Under the pieces are notes generated by a model. That model saw nothing but the letters and a program-made list of their open reading frames with translations, ran no database searches and was not told the origin of the DNA. Both the position numbers and the translations under genes were made by a program. This document shows, in pieces, positions 17,732 through 29,565 of a stretch of 64,000 bases of DNA (positions within the stretch are counted from its first letter, which is position 1; each line of letters starts with the position of its first letter). This DNA comes from Actinomycetes bacterium (GTDB lineage: Bacteria; Actinomycetota; Acidimicrobiia; Acidimicrobiales; Ilumatobacteraceae): NCBI GenBank assembly GCA_025356335.1, contig JANXUF010000050.1, positions 123,199 through 187,198 on the forward strand, given 5' to 3'.

Positions 17732-17839
17732 ATCGATCTCACTCGTGCACAAGTGAGATCGATCGGCGCACCGATAGAAAACGACATCGCTGTGACGAAG
17801 GACCCGGGTTCCCGTAACGATCGCTTCGGCGCATATCAG

Positions 17840-17845
17840 TAGCGT
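17840..17845 (+). promoter_or_regulatory. -10 box of the MFS gene (leaderless)
   Basis: TAGCGT ends eight bases before GTG 17854, the same arrangement as at the CPBP gene (TAGCGT 7130-7135, GTG 7144). It argues against an upstream TTG start at 17845, which would lie inside the box. Confidence 0.5.
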
Positions 17846-17853
17846 TGAGACAC

Positions 17854-19137
17854 GTGCTTCCGGCTGGGCTCCGACCCCTACGACATCGTACTTTTTCACT
17901 TTTCTGGGGTGCTGGGGCGGCATCGGATATCGGCACCTGGGTGCAGTTGGCGGCGATCGGATCGCTCGTCGCAGCGTCGAGCGGAAGTTCATTGGCGATC
18001 GCCATGGTGGCCGCGGCAACCTTCGCTCCCCAGGGAATCTGTTCGCCGCTCGGTGGTCTGCTGGCGGACCGATTCGAGCGTCGCCGCGTCTTCCTGACGA
18101 CCCTCGGTGCGCAGGCGGTCCTCACCTCGTTGATCGCTGTGATGGTCGCCCTCGGCGTCCGCAGCGCGATGGCCCTCAGCCTGATGGTGCTGCTGCAGAG
18201 CAGCGCCGGTGCGCTCGGTGGTCCATCCCTGCAGGCGATACTTCCCGACCTCGTCGACCCCGATGAACTCGGCGCTGCGGTCGCTCTCGGCGTGACCAGT
18301 TGGAATTCCGGCCGGATCGTCGGGCCGTTGCTCGCCACCCTGCTCGTGCCGATCGGCACCCAATGGGCGGTCGCCGCCAACGCCGCGAGCTTCTACGTGC
18401 TGTGGATCGCGATCGTCTGTTGCCGGCGCCGGTTCCAGCCGTCGACGCACGCCTGGACGTCGTTCACGGGCGAACTCGTCGCCGGCGTCAGGGCGCTGCG
18501 ACGCAGTAGCGGCTGCATGGCCGCAGTGCTGACGATCTGCGTGATCTCGGTGACGGCCAACCCGTTCATCGGCATCATCCCGGCGACGTCACGCGCCCTG
18601 GTAACGCGCAACGGAGGCGTCGCCACCGACGCCAACGTCAGTTCGATCGTCGGCCGCCTGCTGTCGGCGCAAGGTATCGGCGCAATCCTCGGTTCGTTGC
18701 TGGTCGCCAACCTGCTGCGCAGGTACCGCCCGTCGATCATCATCAGCACCGCCCTGACGTCACTCGCCGCCTTCGCTGCGTTGCACCAGTACGCGCCAAC
18801 CTGGTTGTTGACGGCGATGTGCATCTTCGTCCTCGGCGGATCGATGGCGATGTTGCAGAGCGTCCTCGGCACCGTCGTCCAACGCGACGCCTCGCCGGCA
18901 CACCGCGGCCGCATCCTTTCGTGGTACCAGGGACTCAATGGCTTCTGCTACGGCGTCGGCCTGCTGATCATGGGCTGGACGGCAGACCATTACGGTCTGC
19001 GACCGACGTTCATCGCTGCCGGTCTTGCGCTCGCCATCTTCGTATTGCTTGCTCGCCGGTCCGATGTATGGGCGGACGCGATGGACGGCGAACTCGCCGT
19101 TGCCCCTGAATCCGTGGTCGTCGCTGCACTGTCCTGA
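17854..19137 (+). CDS. MFS transporter (MFS_3 / EntS-like exporter)
   Basis: 427 residues with about 12 membrane helices. Features of the EntS/MFS_3 group are visible: R-H-R-T-F-S-L-F-W at the start, G-T-W-V-Q in helix 1, the loop G-G-L-L-A-D-R-F-E-R-R (motif A) and a central loop before helix 7. Members export siderophores, antibiotics or other small hydrophobic molecules by proton antiport. The substrate is unknown and no siderophore genes are nearby. The GTG start at 17854 is chosen from the promoter position. It stands alone between comF and a hypothetical gene that has its own -10 box. Confidence 0.85.
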   Translation: MLPAGLRPLRHRTFSLFWGAGAASDIGTWVQLAAIGSLVAASSGSSLAIAMVAAATFAPQGICSPLGGLLADRFERRRVFLTTLGAQAVLTSLIAVMVALGVRSAMALSLMVLLQSSAGALGGPSLQAILPDLVDPDELGAAVALGVTSWNSGRIVGPLLATLLVPIGTQWAVAANAASFYVLWIAIVCCRRRFQPSTHAWTSFTGELVAGVRALRRSSGCMAAVLTICVISVTANPFIGIIPATSRALVTRNGGVATDANVSSIVGRLLSAQGIGAILGSLLVANLLRRYRPSIIISTALTSLAAFAALHQYAPTWLLTAMCIFVLGGSMAMLQSVLGTVVQRDASPAHRGRILSWYQGLNGFCYGVGLLIMGWTADHYGLRPTFIAAGLALAIFVLLARRSDVWADAMDGELAVAPESVVVAALS

Positions 19138-19218
19138 ACATTTCAGACGGTTGCGCGCAGACGTCGGTCGTTCGTACCGAGCGGAGACGCAGCGAACGGC
19201 GGGTGCTACGTTGCGCGA

Positions 19219-20034
19219 ATGACCGAGCCACTCCAGCCGCCGTCACCCGGATCGAGCCCGCCGTCCCCTTCGCCGCCGCCAGGCTGGCAGCCCATACCCC
19301 TGCCCGTATCGGTTCCGCGGCCGGCGTCGGGCGGCAATGCGGCCAGCCCCGGTGACCTGTCGGCGTCGTCGACCGCCGACAGTCCGGGACGGCCGCTGTG
19401 GCAGGGCGTGGTTGCCGGCGTCGTTCTTGCAGGTGTCGTCGTTGCCGTTCTCGTCGCCGTCGGGGCGATGCACTTCGGCTCTGTCGACTCGTCGAAGGCG
19501 AAGGTCGACACGAAGGCGATCGTGCTTCCGAACGGACTCGGAGGATTCCAGGACACGGTCGCTGCCTCCAGGGCAAAGGGAGGATCGCCGGCGAACATCG
19601 CCAAGCTCAAGGCGCGGCTCGACAAGGTTGCGAGCCTGACGGCCGACGCCTATGAGCAGGCGTACGGGGGAGCTGCAGCGGCCGTTCGCGCCTACAGCGA
19701 CGCCAGTCTGGAGCATTCCGCAACCGTGATCGCCGTTCGGGCGTCCGCTCCAGGACTGACGGATGGCGTGGTCCAGGATGCGGAAAGCCTTGGATTGGCG
19801 GTGCCGTACGAAGCGATCGGTCAGTTCGGCGACGTGTCATGCACCGTCCACCGGCAAACGACCGTGCCTGCAGGCCAGACCGTCGACCCGAACGATGCCA
19901 TCTACACGTTCTGCGAGCGGACGGGACCGGGTTTGACGGTCGTCGGCACCGGCAGCGGCTTCAACGGCGAGTCAGGCCGCAAGCAGATCACCGGCCTCGT
20001 CGACGCGGCCTTCGACGCCGTCTCCAAGTCCTGA
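19219..20034 (+). CDS. Hypothetical single-pass membrane protein with proline-rich N-terminus
   Basis: 271 residues. The first ~58 residues are rich in Pro and Ser (PSPGSSPPSPSPPPG), followed by one membrane helix (62-84) and an extracytoplasmic domain of ~185 residues that includes two cysteines (in VSCTVH and TFCERTG) which could form a disulfide. I do not recognise the domain. The layout (Pro-rich cytoplasmic segment, single helix, small outer domain) is common among actinobacterial envelope proteins. TACGTT (19207-19212) lies six bases before the ATG, so the mRNA is probably leaderless and the gene independent of the MFS gene. It is convergent with the glycan locus. Confidence 0.7.
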   Translation: MTEPLQPPSPGSSPPSPSPPPGWQPIPLPVSVPRPASGGNAASPGDLSASSTADSPGRPLWQGVVAGVVLAGVVVAVLVAVGAMHFGSVDSSKAKVDTKAIVLPNGLGGFQDTVAASRAKGGSPANIAKLKARLDKVASLTADAYEQAYGGAAAAVRAYSDASLEHSATVIAVRASAPGLTDGVVQDAESLGLAVPYEAIGQFGDVSCTVHRQTTVPAGQTVDPNDAIYTFCERTGPGLTVVGTGSGFNGESGRKQITGLVDAAFDAVSKS

Positions 20035-20122
20035 CCACCGCTGCCTCAATCACCACTTCCTAATCACGACGGCACTCGGCGGCACCCCGGGCGCACCCCG
20101 GCGAGCAGAGCGGACGCGAGGT

Positions 20123-21091
20123 TCAGCGATGACCGTCCGACTCGATGTAGGCACGCAGCTTCGCGACTTCGAGTTCGAGGCTGCGAGCGTAGGTCGCCGC
20201 GGTCTCCGCGGATGCTCGCAACAGGTCGTTCGTGTGGAGTAGGCTCTTGGCGTATTCCTCGGCGCGCTCGAAGCTCGATCGGTGCGCTTCGACATCGTGG
20301 GCGAGCTGATCGAGCCACGGGAAAGGCACTACTCCGTTGCCGTCGAAAACGAGAGGGTAGAGCTGTCCCGTTAACAGCCCTCTGGTGCGCCCGTCCATCA
20401 AACACGCGGTGAACGCCCGTCTCGGTGCCGTCGACGGGTTGACACCTGATCGATGTATCAGCCAGTTGTGCATCAGCACGGCATGGCCTGGCTCAACGAC
20501 GAGCGGACGGACGAGCTCCGGTCGGCAATGGTGCGCAGCGTCGTCATCCGAGATCGTGCTGCCGTATCGACTGAGCAGTCCCAGCCTGTGTGAGCCGACG
20601 ACGACCTCGACACAGCCGTTGGTCTCGTCGGCGCGGTCGAGAGCTACCCAGATCGTCACCAGCGGATCGCGGTCGAGCGCCCAGACGTCGCCGCCGTCCT
20701 GATGCCAGGGAAGGATCGTGCCGAGCTCAGCCGGCTTGTTCATGATCATCGCCCTAAACACCGAGATCGGCGTATGCGGCCCGTACTCGTGTGCACAGAC
20801 CTCGGCGAACAGCGGCTTCCTCAGGAGTGCGCCGAAGTGTTCGTCGGTCTCAAGCCCCTGGATCTTGCGGTACCTGGTCGTCCCTGCATCGAATCGTTGA
20901 ACGATCGGCGCCAAATTGTCGTAGCTGCCGCCGGTGTCGAGTTGCAGCCGAATGGATGAATTCTCGAGGCGGCCTGCGGCGATGTCGTCGGCCCGCTGAC
21001 GAAGGTTGGCCTCCTCGGTGGCGTTGAGAAGGCAGCCGAGATCGAGGTATCCTTCAGCGTTGTACCGGTGCCATGCATCCTGGTCGATCAT
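20123..21091 (-). CDS. Phytanoyl-CoA dioxygenase (PhyH) family protein
   Basis: 322 residues. A double-stranded beta-helix oxygenase of the Fe(II)/2-oxoglutarate type: the iron-binding H-x-D is seen in L-P-W-H-Q-D-G-G and the distal His in N-W-L-I-H-R-S-G, followed by an Arg-rich stretch (P-R-R-A-F) suited to 2-oxoglutarate. Such enzymes hydroxylate small molecules; in glycan clusters they may modify sugars or lipids. The last ~60 residues form a helix/coiled coil, also seen in the next gene. The start at 21091 overlaps the pyruvyltransferase-like gene's stop by ATGA; an ATG at 21118 is the alternative. It is the last gene of the glycan operon. Confidence 0.83.
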   Translation of the reverse strand: MIDQDAWHRYNAEGYLDLGCLLNATEEANLRQRADDIAAGRLENSSIRLQLDTGGSYDNLAPIVQRFDAGTTRYRKIQGLETDEHFGALLRKPLFAEVCAHEYGPHTPISVFRAMIMNKPAELGTILPWHQDGGDVWALDRDPLVTIWVALDRADETNGCVEVVVGSHRLGLLSRYGSTISDDDAAHHCRPELVRPLVVEPGHAVLMHNWLIHRSGVNPSTAPRRAFTACLMDGRTRGLLTGQLYPLVFDGNGVVPFPWLDQLAHDVEAHRSSFERAEEYAKSLLHTNDLLRASAETAATYARSLELEVAKLRAYIESDGHR

Positions 21092-22974
21092 CGACGAGAT
21101 CCCGCCCGCCAGCGCCATCCACGGAGCCTGCCGTAGACAGTGCGAGGACGTGAGGTGAAACGGAACGTCTTTGTCTGGCGCAAGGCGTGAAGCGCCTTTT
21201 CGCTGTCGGTCATGAGACTCCGCAGCTCGCCGGCATCGGCCGTCTGCTCTTCGAGCCGACGGATATGGTCTTCGAGACGGTCAATGATCGCGCTGTCCTT
21301 CTGCCGCTGAGCGGCCGAAGCGTCCTGCACGTGTTGCTGGTCGAGTTCGGCTTGCAACCACAGTTCGTGGAGCTCGGCATGCGCCGACCGGAGTTCGGCG
21401 AGTTCGCCTGCCGCTGCCGCTCGTACGTGCGCCAACTCCCGTTCGAGATCGAGGCGTGCCGCGCGCTCGTCAGCGTGCGCCAGATGGAGCCTGGCGGCCT
21501 CGCGATTCAAATCTTCCGTGACAGATCTTGCCTCGAGCGCCGCAGCCGCTTCGGTTGCGGCCCGCTGAACCAGGTCGGCGATGTATTCCTGCGCCGCCGC
21601 CGCCGTGTCAGCCCGGTGCGCCTGTGCGCCTTCGAGGGCGATGCCCTGGGCGGTGATGATCGATGCAGCGACAGCCCATCTGCCGCTCGGACGGAGGGGT
21701 GCCGCAACCTCGGGCACCGCGAGGTCGGTCGAACTTCCACCCCCGAACAGTTCGACCATGGCGACTGCCCGCAGCTCGGAGTGTTCGCGCCAGAGGCAAC
21801 CGAGTTGCAGAAGCCGATCGCTCACTTCGGCCCTTCTGGCCATCGCCTCACCGACCGCTTCGCTCAGCATGCCGCTGCGGAGCGCTGCACTCGGCACATT
21901 CCATTGCTCGAGACCGAACAGTTCCGCAGCCCCAGCGCATTTCGTGAACGTGTAGTGGTCCTGCGAGACGCTCACCACCGGCACGCCGCTGCCCAGAGCG
22001 AACACCACCGGGTGATAACGGCTGGTGACGACGACAGCTGCATGGCGGGCGAACCGGGCAGCCACGTCGACGGAGACATTGGCGATCGACGCGCTGACTC
22101 CCCGCGGCAGTGCTGCCTTGAGCTGGACCGAACGGGTTACATCGTCTGGTGAACGCGTTGCGAATCTTTGTAGGTGCGGAACGAAAACGACGTCGAGTCG
22201 ATACTGCGCAGCAATGTCGCCGATCTCTCGTGCGACGTCGGCAGTATGGTTTTCGGGCAACGCCCCGACGTCGAAAGTGACGGCGATGTAGCCGCGTCGC
22301 TCCGTTCGCACACCACGCCAATCACTGTCGTCGTCGACCTCGGGTTCTGTGGCACCGAGGAACATGGCGTCATCGGCGCCCAGGCGAAGAGCCCCACGGT
22401 GTGTCAGCGACCGAGCGAGCAACTCCGATGCCCGTTCCCGCACGCCGAACCAGCGGCTCAACTCGATGATCTCGACGACCGCTTCACGGTCTTGCTCGAC
22501 GAAGTGGGGTCCGATCGTCTGACCAGTCACCACGATCGGCTTGCCGATCGCATCGGCACCCCGTGCCACTGCCAACCGCAGCGCAATGTGATCGTCCCAT
22601 GTCGAGTTGAGACTGCCGCCACCTGCAATGAGGAGCGCGTCTGCGTGCTGTACTGCGTTAGCGAGTTGGACCCAGGCGCCGCTGCTGCGGAGGTTGCGGC
22701 TCGGCCCGATGACGAGCTTGACGAAACGGTCGATCTGCTCGCTTCGCTCGTTGCGATGTGCGGCGCCACGCCGCAGACGCGGGCGGCGGATCGCCTCCGA
22801 GCAGTACAGATCCCGAGCGGCATCGATACGACCGGCGACGACCGTCAAAACGAGGTCGAGCTCGGAAAATGCCCGTGTTCGGAGCAGGCCGAGCAGCATC
22901 GCATCGTCGCCGACGTGCACCTCGGATGCGTCGGCGATGTCGCCGACCGCAAGAATCTTGAGACGTCCGTTCAT
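21088..22974 (-). CDS. Polysaccharide pyruvyl transferase family protein with coiled-coil tail
   Basis: 628 residues. Residues ~1-400 match the polysaccharide pyruvyl transferase fold: an N-terminal V-G-D-x-x-D-A-S ... H-V-G-D-D-A-M, a G-G-G-S-L motif near residue 117, and a C-terminal SRYHPVVFALGSGVPVVSVS that binds the nucleotide or phosphoenolpyruvate. Family enzymes add pyruvate ketals to surface sugars. After ~residue 440 comes a long Ala/Glu/Arg-rich coiled coil ending in a basic tail, an unusual extension that may tether the enzyme in a complex. Its start overlaps the glycosyltransferase stop by one base (TGATG) and its stop overlaps the PhyH start, so all three are coupled. Confidence 0.8.
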   Translation of the reverse strand: MNGRLKILAVGDIADASEVHVGDDAMLLGLLRTRAFSELDLVLTVVAGRIDAARDLYCSEAIRRPRLRRGAAHRNERSEQIDRFVKLVIGPSRNLRSSGAWVQLANAVQHADALLIAGGGSLNSTWDDHIALRLAVARGADAIGKPIVVTGQTIGPHFVEQDREAVVEIIELSRWFGVRERASELLARSLTHRGALRLGADDAMFLGATEPEVDDDSDWRGVRTERRGYIAVTFDVGALPENHTADVAREIGDIAAQYRLDVVFVPHLQRFATRSPDDVTRSVQLKAALPRGVSASIANVSVDVAARFARHAAVVVTSRYHPVVFALGSGVPVVSVSQDHYTFTKCAGAAELFGLEQWNVPSAALRSGMLSEAVGEAMARRAEVSDRLLQLGCLWREHSELRAVAMVELFGGGSSTDLAVPEVAAPLRPSGRWAVAASIITAQGIALEGAQAHRADTAAAAQEYIADLVQRAATEAAAALEARSVTEDLNREAARLHLAHADERAARLDLERELAHVRAAAAGELAELRSAHAELHELWLQAELDQQHVQDASAAQRQKDSAIIDRLEDHIRRLEEQTADAGELRSLMTDSEKALHALRQTKTFRFTSRPRTVYGRLRGWRWRAGSRR

Positions 22975-25358
22975 CAGGCCATGTCCATTTGAGCATGTCG
23001 GACGGAGGCCTGCTCACCAGGAGCGAGACCGAAAGAGGCATGTTCGAGAAGAAAGGCCGTGGTGCGCGCCGGGTCGAACCGATCACGAGCTTGATGGCGG
23101 GCGCGGTCGGCCACGGCTCGTGCCTCGACCGGGTTGTCGAGGATGCGACGGATCGCCTTGGCGGCGGCGGACAGATCCGGTTCGGCCCAGGTTGCGTCCG
23201 ACGGATACGGGTCGGCACCGACGCCGACCTCGGTCAACTCGTACGGTACGAGGTAACCAGAGTCATCGTCCATGAAGTCCATGTTTCCCGAGAATGCAGT
23301 GGCAACGACGGGAGTGCCGAGGAGCATCGCATGGGCGAGGTTGAGCCCGAATCCCTCGGCTCGGTGAAGCGAGACGAGACCTGAGGCGAGTTGCACGATG
23401 GCCCGCAACGCACCAGAACTGACATATCCGTCGATGATCACTACATCCGGCCTGGAGCGCGCCACTGCCCGAAGGGCGGCGAGATCACCGCCGTGTTGAT
23501 CGCCGTTGATCGACTTGACAAGCAGGGTCGTGCCATCGGACTTCGCCGTCGCCTCGCAATAGGCTGCGATCGCGCCGGCGGCATTCTTGCGTCTGGCGAC
23601 GGAATGGAAGTCGTGGACACAGACGAACACCTCGCCGTGTACTGGAAGGCTGAGGGTGCTCCACGTGTGTCGCGTCGGTGCAGTGGGAATGTCGACCGGC
23701 AATGGGAAGATCCGGATCGGGCTATCGGTGTATGCCTGCAGCGTCATCTGCGTGTATCGAGATGCAGTCCAGACCTCGTCGAGGAGTTTGAATGACGATG
23801 CCATTTTGGCCGGAAATCGGTTGACCTCCCAGAACCACAGACCGATTCGCTTGCCGCCCGTCGATTCGGTGATGCGGTAGCGCGATAGCGCAGCTGCGGT
23901 CTGGTCGGCATTGACGGAGCAGAGTGTGTTCCGGTATTGCAGCAGACTGCTTGTCTTTGCGTACTGGCGGTGCCCAGCTCGAGAGCCCGGGGCATCGAGA
24001 GCGACGCGAGCCACATGGAAGCCGGCCAGTTCCAGCGATCCAGCGAGCAGACGGGCGGCTTCACCGACTCCGAGTTCGGCGCGAAAGTAGCCGAGAACGT
24101 TCCATCCGTGCCTGTCAGGGCCGGCCGGCCGTCCAATCGGAGGGGAGAAGGGCGATAGTGCTTCCAGCCCCGACGGATCGGTGTCCAGCCAACCACGGAA
24201 GTGACCGGCGTCGTTGCCGTCGATGTCGGGGAATGCACGTGCGAGGTCTGCTCGATGGTTCCACAGCGCACCCTCGCACCGAGAGATCGGCGAGGCGAGG
24301 GTGCCATGAACAGGCTCGCATGCCCACGCCTCGAACTGTTCGGCGTGGGCGGGCTCGAACGGACTTGGCGGGCCACCAAGGCCATCTGACATCGAACGGC
24401 CACGCGATACGTGTTCGAGGAGCTCATCGCGGTATACGCGCCTGAGGTATCCAGCAAGCGGCAGGCCAGTCGAACTCCGGTCCCACTGGTACGGCCGGTG
24501 GCGTAGTCGATGGTGATCGCGATCGACGATCATCTGTCCGTAAGCGTCGGCGAGGCGGCGCACGACGGGACGGTCATCCAGGGAAACCCGCGCAGTTACA
24601 CCGTCGTGCCGTGAGAGTTGTGTCGGCGCGTCTGCGTCGTAGCCACTGAAGTGAAAGAAGCGAAGGGGAGTGCCGTTGACGCTGATCTCGCTGTTGACTT
24701 CGATGTTGAGGTGTCGTTCATGCATGTTCCAGTAAGCGACGTTCATGCCCGCATCGCGGCAGACTTCGTGCCGGAACAACGAGGGCACCCAATCGATCCA
24801 ACGTTGGTCGGTGAACAGCCCGACGCTGACGTCAGAGATCGCATCGACGAGCAATCGTTCATGCCACCAGTCGAGGAAGGCGGCTGCGCCGTGGCCGACA
24901 GCGATGAAGCCGAGATTGAAGATTCCCGCCTGCATGATGCTTCGCTCCGACACTGCCAGACCGTCACGGGGCAACGGTGTGAGTACATGTGGGGTCAGGA
25001 CGATGTCGATCTCCTCGACCCTGTCGACGATGTCGTCGAACGAGGCGAAAACCTGGATGTCGGGGTCGAGAAAGCAGACGACGGAGTCCGACCGGAGCAA
25101 TGTTCTCAACAGTGCCGGTTTGACCGCCGTCGCCAACTCCATCACGGTGTATATCGCCTTCATGCGATCCAATTCGGTCGGATTGAAGCCGAGTTCATCG
25201 AGGTGCAGGACGTCGACGCCCGCCGGCAGTTCCAGACCGCAGGCGTCGTCGATGATCAGCAGCGTGAACGTGGATTGCGGGTGGTGCCGCAAAAACGTGT
25301 CCGCCAGCACACTTGCGAAGGCGAGGTAGTTTGAGGCGATGATCGTTGAGGCACGCAC
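22974..25358 (-). CDS. Two-domain glycosyltransferase (GT-A-like plus GT4-like)
   Basis: 794 residues. The N-terminal ~330 residues look like a nucleotide-sugar transferase: start T-I-I-A-S-N-Y-L-A-F-A-S-V-L-A, then the metal-binding D98-P-D100 in CFLDPDIQVF. From about residue 400 a second, GT-B (GT4-like) domain begins (GYFRAELGVGEAARLLAGSL) with the acceptor/nucleotide region S-L-H-R-A-E-G-F-G-L-N-L-A-H-A-M and an E-G-F-G type motif. Two catalytic domains in one chain suggest it adds two successive sugars. GTG 25358 is the first possible start after an in-frame stop. Its first 20 bases overlap the start of the divergent membrane-protein gene. First gene of a three-gene coupled operon. Confidence 0.82.
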   Translation of the reverse strand: MRASTIIASNYLAFASVLADTFLRHHPQSTFTLLIIDDACGLELPAGVDVLHLDELGFNPTELDRMKAIYTVMELATAVKPALLRTLLRSDSVVCFLDPDIQVFASFDDIVDRVEEIDIVLTPHVLTPLPRDGLAVSERSIMQAGIFNLGFIAVGHGAAAFLDWWHERLLVDAISDVSVGLFTDQRWIDWVPSLFRHEVCRDAGMNVAYWNMHERHLNIEVNSEISVNGTPLRFFHFSGYDADAPTQLSRHDGVTARVSLDDRPVVRRLADAYGQMIVDRDHHRLRHRPYQWDRSSTGLPLAGYLRRVYRDELLEHVSRGRSMSDGLGGPPSPFEPAHAEQFEAWACEPVHGTLASPISRCEGALWNHRADLARAFPDIDGNDAGHFRGWLDTDPSGLEALSPFSPPIGRPAGPDRHGWNVLGYFRAELGVGEAARLLAGSLELAGFHVARVALDAPGSRAGHRQYAKTSSLLQYRNTLCSVNADQTAAALSRYRITESTGGKRIGLWFWEVNRFPAKMASSFKLLDEVWTASRYTQMTLQAYTDSPIRIFPLPVDIPTAPTRHTWSTLSLPVHGEVFVCVHDFHSVARRKNAAGAIAAYCEATAKSDGTTLLVKSINGDQHGGDLAALRAVARSRPDVVIIDGYVSSGALRAIVQLASGLVSLHRAEGFGLNLAHAMLLGTPVVATAFSGNMDFMDDDSGYLVPYELTEVGVGADPYPSDATWAEPDLSAAAKAIRRILDNPVEARAVADRARHQARDRFDPARTTAFLLEHASFGLAPGEQASVRHAQMDMA

Positions 25359-26727
25359 TCAACGTCACATTAGATGGTCGTTCGGTCGTCTGCTGTGGCT
25401 TCTCGTCCCGGCGCTCGGAGCGGCTTGGGCGGCCCGTCATTTGCGCGACAGTTACTTTTTCAACGACGAATGGTCGATGATCGATCGTGTCCTTCACGTT
25501 CCTGCGGCCGATGCGACGATGGCGTCGTTCAATGGCCATCTGTGGATGATGCAGTATTGGATCTATCGGCTGCAGGTGTCGTGGTTCGGGCTCGACAGCC
25601 ATGCGTTCGTGTGCATCGTCTTCATCTGTTCACTCGTCGTCCTGCACCTGTCGATTGCAGCGGTTCTGCGGGCTGCGAGCGTGTCCTCCGCGACGAGCCT
25701 GCTGTCGGGTGGGTTGCTGGTCTATATGGGGACGGCATCGCAGAACTTCATTTTCGCTGTGCAGTTGTCGCCGACGCTGGCACTCGCCGCAGGCGTGACG
25801 GCGACCGCCCTCGTGATTGGCGGGAAGCCCACTCCTGTACGTGCTGCCGTGGTGGCGATGCTGTTGATCGCGTCCGTCGGGATTGACAGTGGCGTCGCGC
25901 TGACATCCGTCGCGCTAGGCGTCACGGCGCTCGTCTGGACGTGGCGACGGTGGTACCGACTTGCCGGGCTGCCATCTCTGGCCGCGTTGGGTTGGTGGTA
26001 CCTGGTCGGAGATCTCGGACCGAAGTTCCCGACATCGAAGGCAACCACCGCAGAATTCTCTCTGCATCTGCTACTTCGTTCCGCAGGTGGCGTCGTCGGT
26101 CTGGGAGAGATCGCCGGGTTGGTCGTCGTCTGCGTCGCTGGGCTGCTCATCGGAATCGGGATCTCGAAGCACGTGATCACCGGCGCGAGCGCAGCGTTGC
26201 TCTGCGCGGGCGCAGTTGCCACGTCTGTCGTGACGGTCGGCATTGCCCAGGCGCGAGCCGGCCTGCCTGGCTTCAATTTCCTCGATTTCAACCGGTACCT
26301 GCAGAACATCGACGTCCCGTTGTTCATCGGAGTGATACCTGCAGTGAACCTCGGCGTCCGGGCGCTCCTGTCCGGAGTCGGGCGTCTGACAGTGTTTCCG
26401 AGCTGGTCCCGGTGGGCTCCGCCGATCGGGATCGGACTGGCATTCGTGATGGGCCTCGGGCCGTGTCGTGACTACTCGCAGCAATTCCACCACTGGAACG
26501 TGGAGGTGCGCCAGCGGGTCCGGTCGGCGGTCGAGATCGTCCTGGATGGATGCCCCTCCGGTGCCGCACCTTCAGCGGCGGCGTTGCCAGCTGGCGATCT
26601 CAGTCCACAGGTGACGGTTGGGCTGTTGACCGAGTTACTCGGCCGAGGGGCTATGCATCGTCTGACACCTGAGGCTTCTGCCGGCGCATACGCGGGCGTC
26701 GTCGAAACCGTCTGCCCAGGCAGCTGA
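25339..26727 (+). CDS. Polytopic membrane protein, GT-C-like, unknown substrate
   Basis: 462 residues with about ten to eleven membrane helices and little else. The first outer loop contains F-N-D-E-W-S-M-I-D and N-G-H-L-W-M-M-Q, resembling the acidic loop that binds lipid-linked sugar donors in GT-C glycosyltransferases (families such as GT39/83), so a role in surface-glycan assembly with the divergent operon is plausible but unproven. The ATG at 25339 is the only obvious start. It gives a 20-bp head-to-head overlap with the glycosyltransferase start, which is unusual and may mean one of the two starts is misplaced. The C-terminal ~75 residues lie outside the membrane and end with a Cys pair. 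Confidence 0.65.
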   Translation: MIVEARTQRHIRWSFGRLLWLLVPALGAAWAARHLRDSYFFNDEWSMIDRVLHVPAADATMASFNGHLWMMQYWIYRLQVSWFGLDSHAFVCIVFICSLVVLHLSIAAVLRAASVSSATSLLSGGLLVYMGTASQNFIFAVQLSPTLALAAGVTATALVIGGKPTPVRAAVVAMLLIASVGIDSGVALTSVALGVTALVWTWRRWYRLAGLPSLAALGWWYLVGDLGPKFPTSKATTAEFSLHLLLRSAGGVVGLGEIAGLVVVCVAGLLIGIGISKHVITGASAALLCAGAVATSVVTVGIAQARAGLPGFNFLDFNRYLQNIDVPLFIGVIPAVNLGVRALLSGVGRLTVFPSWSRWAPPIGIGLAFVMGLGPCRDYSQQFHHWNVEVRQRVRSAVEIVLDGCPSGAAPSAAALPAGDLSPQVTVGLLTELLGRGAMHRLTPEASAGAYAGVVETVCPGS

Positions 26728-26809
26728 CACCAGACTCGCGGCCCGACGTCAGCGACCGGCCGGCATCGGGCGTGCCAGAGGCCGCAGAGAGGGCGGGCTG
26801 AGGCTCCGG

Positions 26810-26815
26810 TAGGAT
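26810..26815 (+). promoter_or_regulatory. -10 box of secA (leaderless)
   Basis: TAGGAT ends eight bases before the GTG start of secA. The same hexamer with the same spacing precedes ispD (42427-42432). No ribosome binding site lies between box and start. Confidence 0.55.
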
Positions 26816-26823
26816 AGTCCACC

Positions 26824-29559
<2,736 letters not shown>

Positions 29560-29565
29560 CAACCG

